From the NCBI GenBank assembly GCA_902626585.1, contig CACOGA010000003.1, forward strand, positions 1 to 64,000: DNA of 64,000 nt. The letters run 5' to 3'. The translations under genes were made by a program, and so were the position numbers. This DNA is from an uncultured Bacteroidota bacterium. GTDB taxonomy: Bacteria; Bacteroidota; Bacteroidia; Flavobacteriales; Flavobacteriaceae. The first letter of the stretch is position 1; every line of letters begins with the position of its first letter. The notes below the pieces were generated by a model that worked only from the letters and a program-made list of their open reading frames with translations, was not told the origin of the DNA and did not search any database. This document shows positions 62,938 through 64,000 of this stretch, one piece after another.

Positions 62938-64000
62938 ATGTCTGTCAAGGAACTATATGAAATTTTTCTAAAATCAAATGGAGTTGCAACTGACTCTAGA
63001 CAAATAAATAATAACTGCCTTTTTTTCGCCTTAAAAGGAGTGAATTTTAATGGGAATGAATTTGCAAAATCTGCTATTGATAAAGGAGCAATGTATGCAG
63101 TAGTTGATGAAAAAAAATATTCCTTGGATGATGAAAAGTTCATATTTGTTAATGACTCACTTAAAACGTTGCAAGAACTGGCTAATTTTCATAGAAAAAA
63201 GCTGAGTGCCAAAATAATCGGAATCACAGGAAGTAATGGAAAAACTACAAGTAAAGAGCTGATTCATTCTGTGCTTGAAACAGAATTTAATACATACTGC
63301 ACAAAAGGAAATCTCAACAATCATATTGGAGTACCACTTTCAATTCTAGAGATTTCACATGAAACCGAAATTGCCATAATTGAAATGGGAGCTAATCATC
63401 TCGGTGAAATCAAATTACTATCCAGTATTGCGGAGCCTGACTATGGATACATAACTAATTTTGGAAAGGCGCATCTTGAGGGTTTTGGAAGCGAAGAAGG
63501 AGTAATCAAAGGAAAAAGTGAATTATTTGACTTTTTGAAAGAAAACTCTGGTTACATTTTTTGCAACTCAGATGATCAAAAACAAAAAGAGATTTTAGGA
63601 GATTACGATAACAAATTTACATTTGGTCAAAAGGATGCTGACCTAATTTATACAACAATTACTGATGAACCGAACATAGTTGTCGATGTGAATGGAGCTA
63701 CCATTGAAAGCACCCTTTTTGGAAACTATAATGTGCAAAATATTATTTCAGCTGTAACAATAGGAAAATATTTCGGAGTAAAAATGCAAAATATTCAAGA
63801 AGGTATTTCAAAATATATTTCTGAAAATAACAGATCTCAACTGATTAAAAAGAATGGTAATAGAATACGCCTAGATGCTTACAATGCTAATCCAACCAGT
63901 ATGCTTCTAGCAATTAAATCATTTGATAATATTAATTCAAAAAATAAGATTTTAATTCTTGGTGATATGTATGAGCTTGGGGAGGATGAAAATAAATTCC
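62938..64000 (+). CDS. murF: UDP-N-acetylmuramoyl-tripeptide-D-alanyl-D-alanine ligase MurF (3' end outside window)
   Basis: The first 354 codons of MurF, which adds D-Ala-D-Ala to the UDP-MurNAc tripeptide. From the ATG at 62938 the frame reads MSVKELYEIFLKSNGVATDS, with the Mur N-terminal region FFALKGVNFNGNEFA, the P-loop IGITGSNGKTTSKELI, KGNLNNHIGVPLSIL (MurF-specific), IEMGANHLGEI, and DAYNANPTSMLLAI near the window edge. It is separated from the dcw cluster (30336-46655) but coupled to gldJ, as in other flavobacteria. The last hundred or so residues lie outside. Confidence 0.95.
   Translation, partial: MSVKELYEIFLKSNGVATDSRQINNNCLFFALKGVNFNGNEFAKSAIDKGAMYAVVDEKKYSLDDEKFIFVNDSLKTLQELANFHRKKLSAKIIGITGSNGKTTSKELIHSVLETEFNTYCTKGNLNNHIGVPLSILEISHETEIAIIEMGANHLGEIKLLSSIAEPDYGYITNFGKAHLEGFGSEEGVIKGKSELFDFLKENSGYIFCNSDDQKQKEILGDYDNKFTFGQKDADLIYTTITDEPNIVVDVNGATIESTLFGNYNVQNIISAVTIGKYFGVKMQNIQEGISKYISENNRSQLIKKNGNRIRLDAYNANPTSMLLAIKSFDNINSKNKILILGDMYELGEDENKF

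Noticed and set aside
1-64000. CRISPR arrays, insertion sequences, prophage or integrase genes
   Set aside because: None was found. The only regular repeats are the three MraZ boxes, and all large frames belong to recognised or housekeeping families.

Overview
The window is a low-GC, densely packed bacterial chromosome segment from a member of the Bacteroidota, most likely a streamlined marine flavobacterium (Flavobacteriales). The evidence is the porU-porV-gldJ-murF block (type IX secretion and gliding), a metH split into two genes, MraY and FtsZ of the Bacteroidota form, an UpxY-type NusG paralogue heading a polysaccharide locus, PafA-type alkaline phosphatase, and promoters of the Bacteroidota form (TTTG, about 19-20 bp, TAnnTTTG). 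The species cannot be named from the sequence alone. No insertion sequence, prophage, CRISPR array or rRNA was seen, and no stretch over 300 bp lacks a gene.

Layout. (1) 1-19391, minus strand: a surface polysaccharide locus. It is headed by a winged-helix protein and an UpxY/NusG-like antiterminator. About 17 genes follow almost without gaps: an aminotransferase, UDP-glucose dehydrogenase, UDP-xylose synthase, the full dTDP-L-rhamnose set (rfbA, C, D, B), a UDP-glucuronate 4-epimerase-like enzyme, UDP-GlcNAc 6-dehydrogenase, WlbB and WlbA relatives, NeuB, NeuC, a 2-hydroxyacid dehydrogenase, NeuA, two Gfo/Idh oxidoreductases, an SGNH protein and a flippase that runs off the left edge. The locus makes activated sugars and a flippase but no glycosyltransferase is visible. 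(2) 19485-26715, minus: a complete methionine/SAM cycle operon (metH part 1, metH part 2, metF, metK, ahcY) behind a strong promoter and a short leader that looks like a SAM-II riboswitch. A divergent lipoprotein beta-propeller gene shares the promoter region. (3) 27865-30302, minus: an HxGH nucleotidyltransferase with an APS kinase, a secreted protein whose 5' end contains a tRNA-Arg gene in frame, and yqeY. (4) 30336-46655, minus: galE, then (reading backwards) the whole division and cell wall (dcw) cluster from mraZ to ftsZ, with three perfect 10-bp MraZ boxes upstream. (5) 46916-51502: an alpha/beta hydrolase, engB, a pafA-like phosphatase (minus) and an MlaE/MlaF lipid transporter pair. 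(6) 51504-55820, minus: a nucleotidyltransferase, a SprT-like protein, an SDR, pdhC and pdhA, with a 15-bp palindrome inside the pdhA promoter. (7) 55900-64000: porV and porU (minus), gldJ and the start of murF (plus).

The genes fall into three functional blocks. Envelope construction is served by the dcw genes, the polysaccharide precursors, Mla, type IX secretion and gliding. One-carbon metabolism is served by the met operon. Central carbon entry is served by pyruvate dehydrogenase. The most interesting points are the candidate SAM-II riboswitch, the tRNA-Arg nested in a signal-peptide ORF, the APS kinase with an orphan nucleotidyltransferase, the unusual mix of WlbA/B and NeuA/B/C enzymes in one operon, and the operator palindrome in the pdhA promoter.
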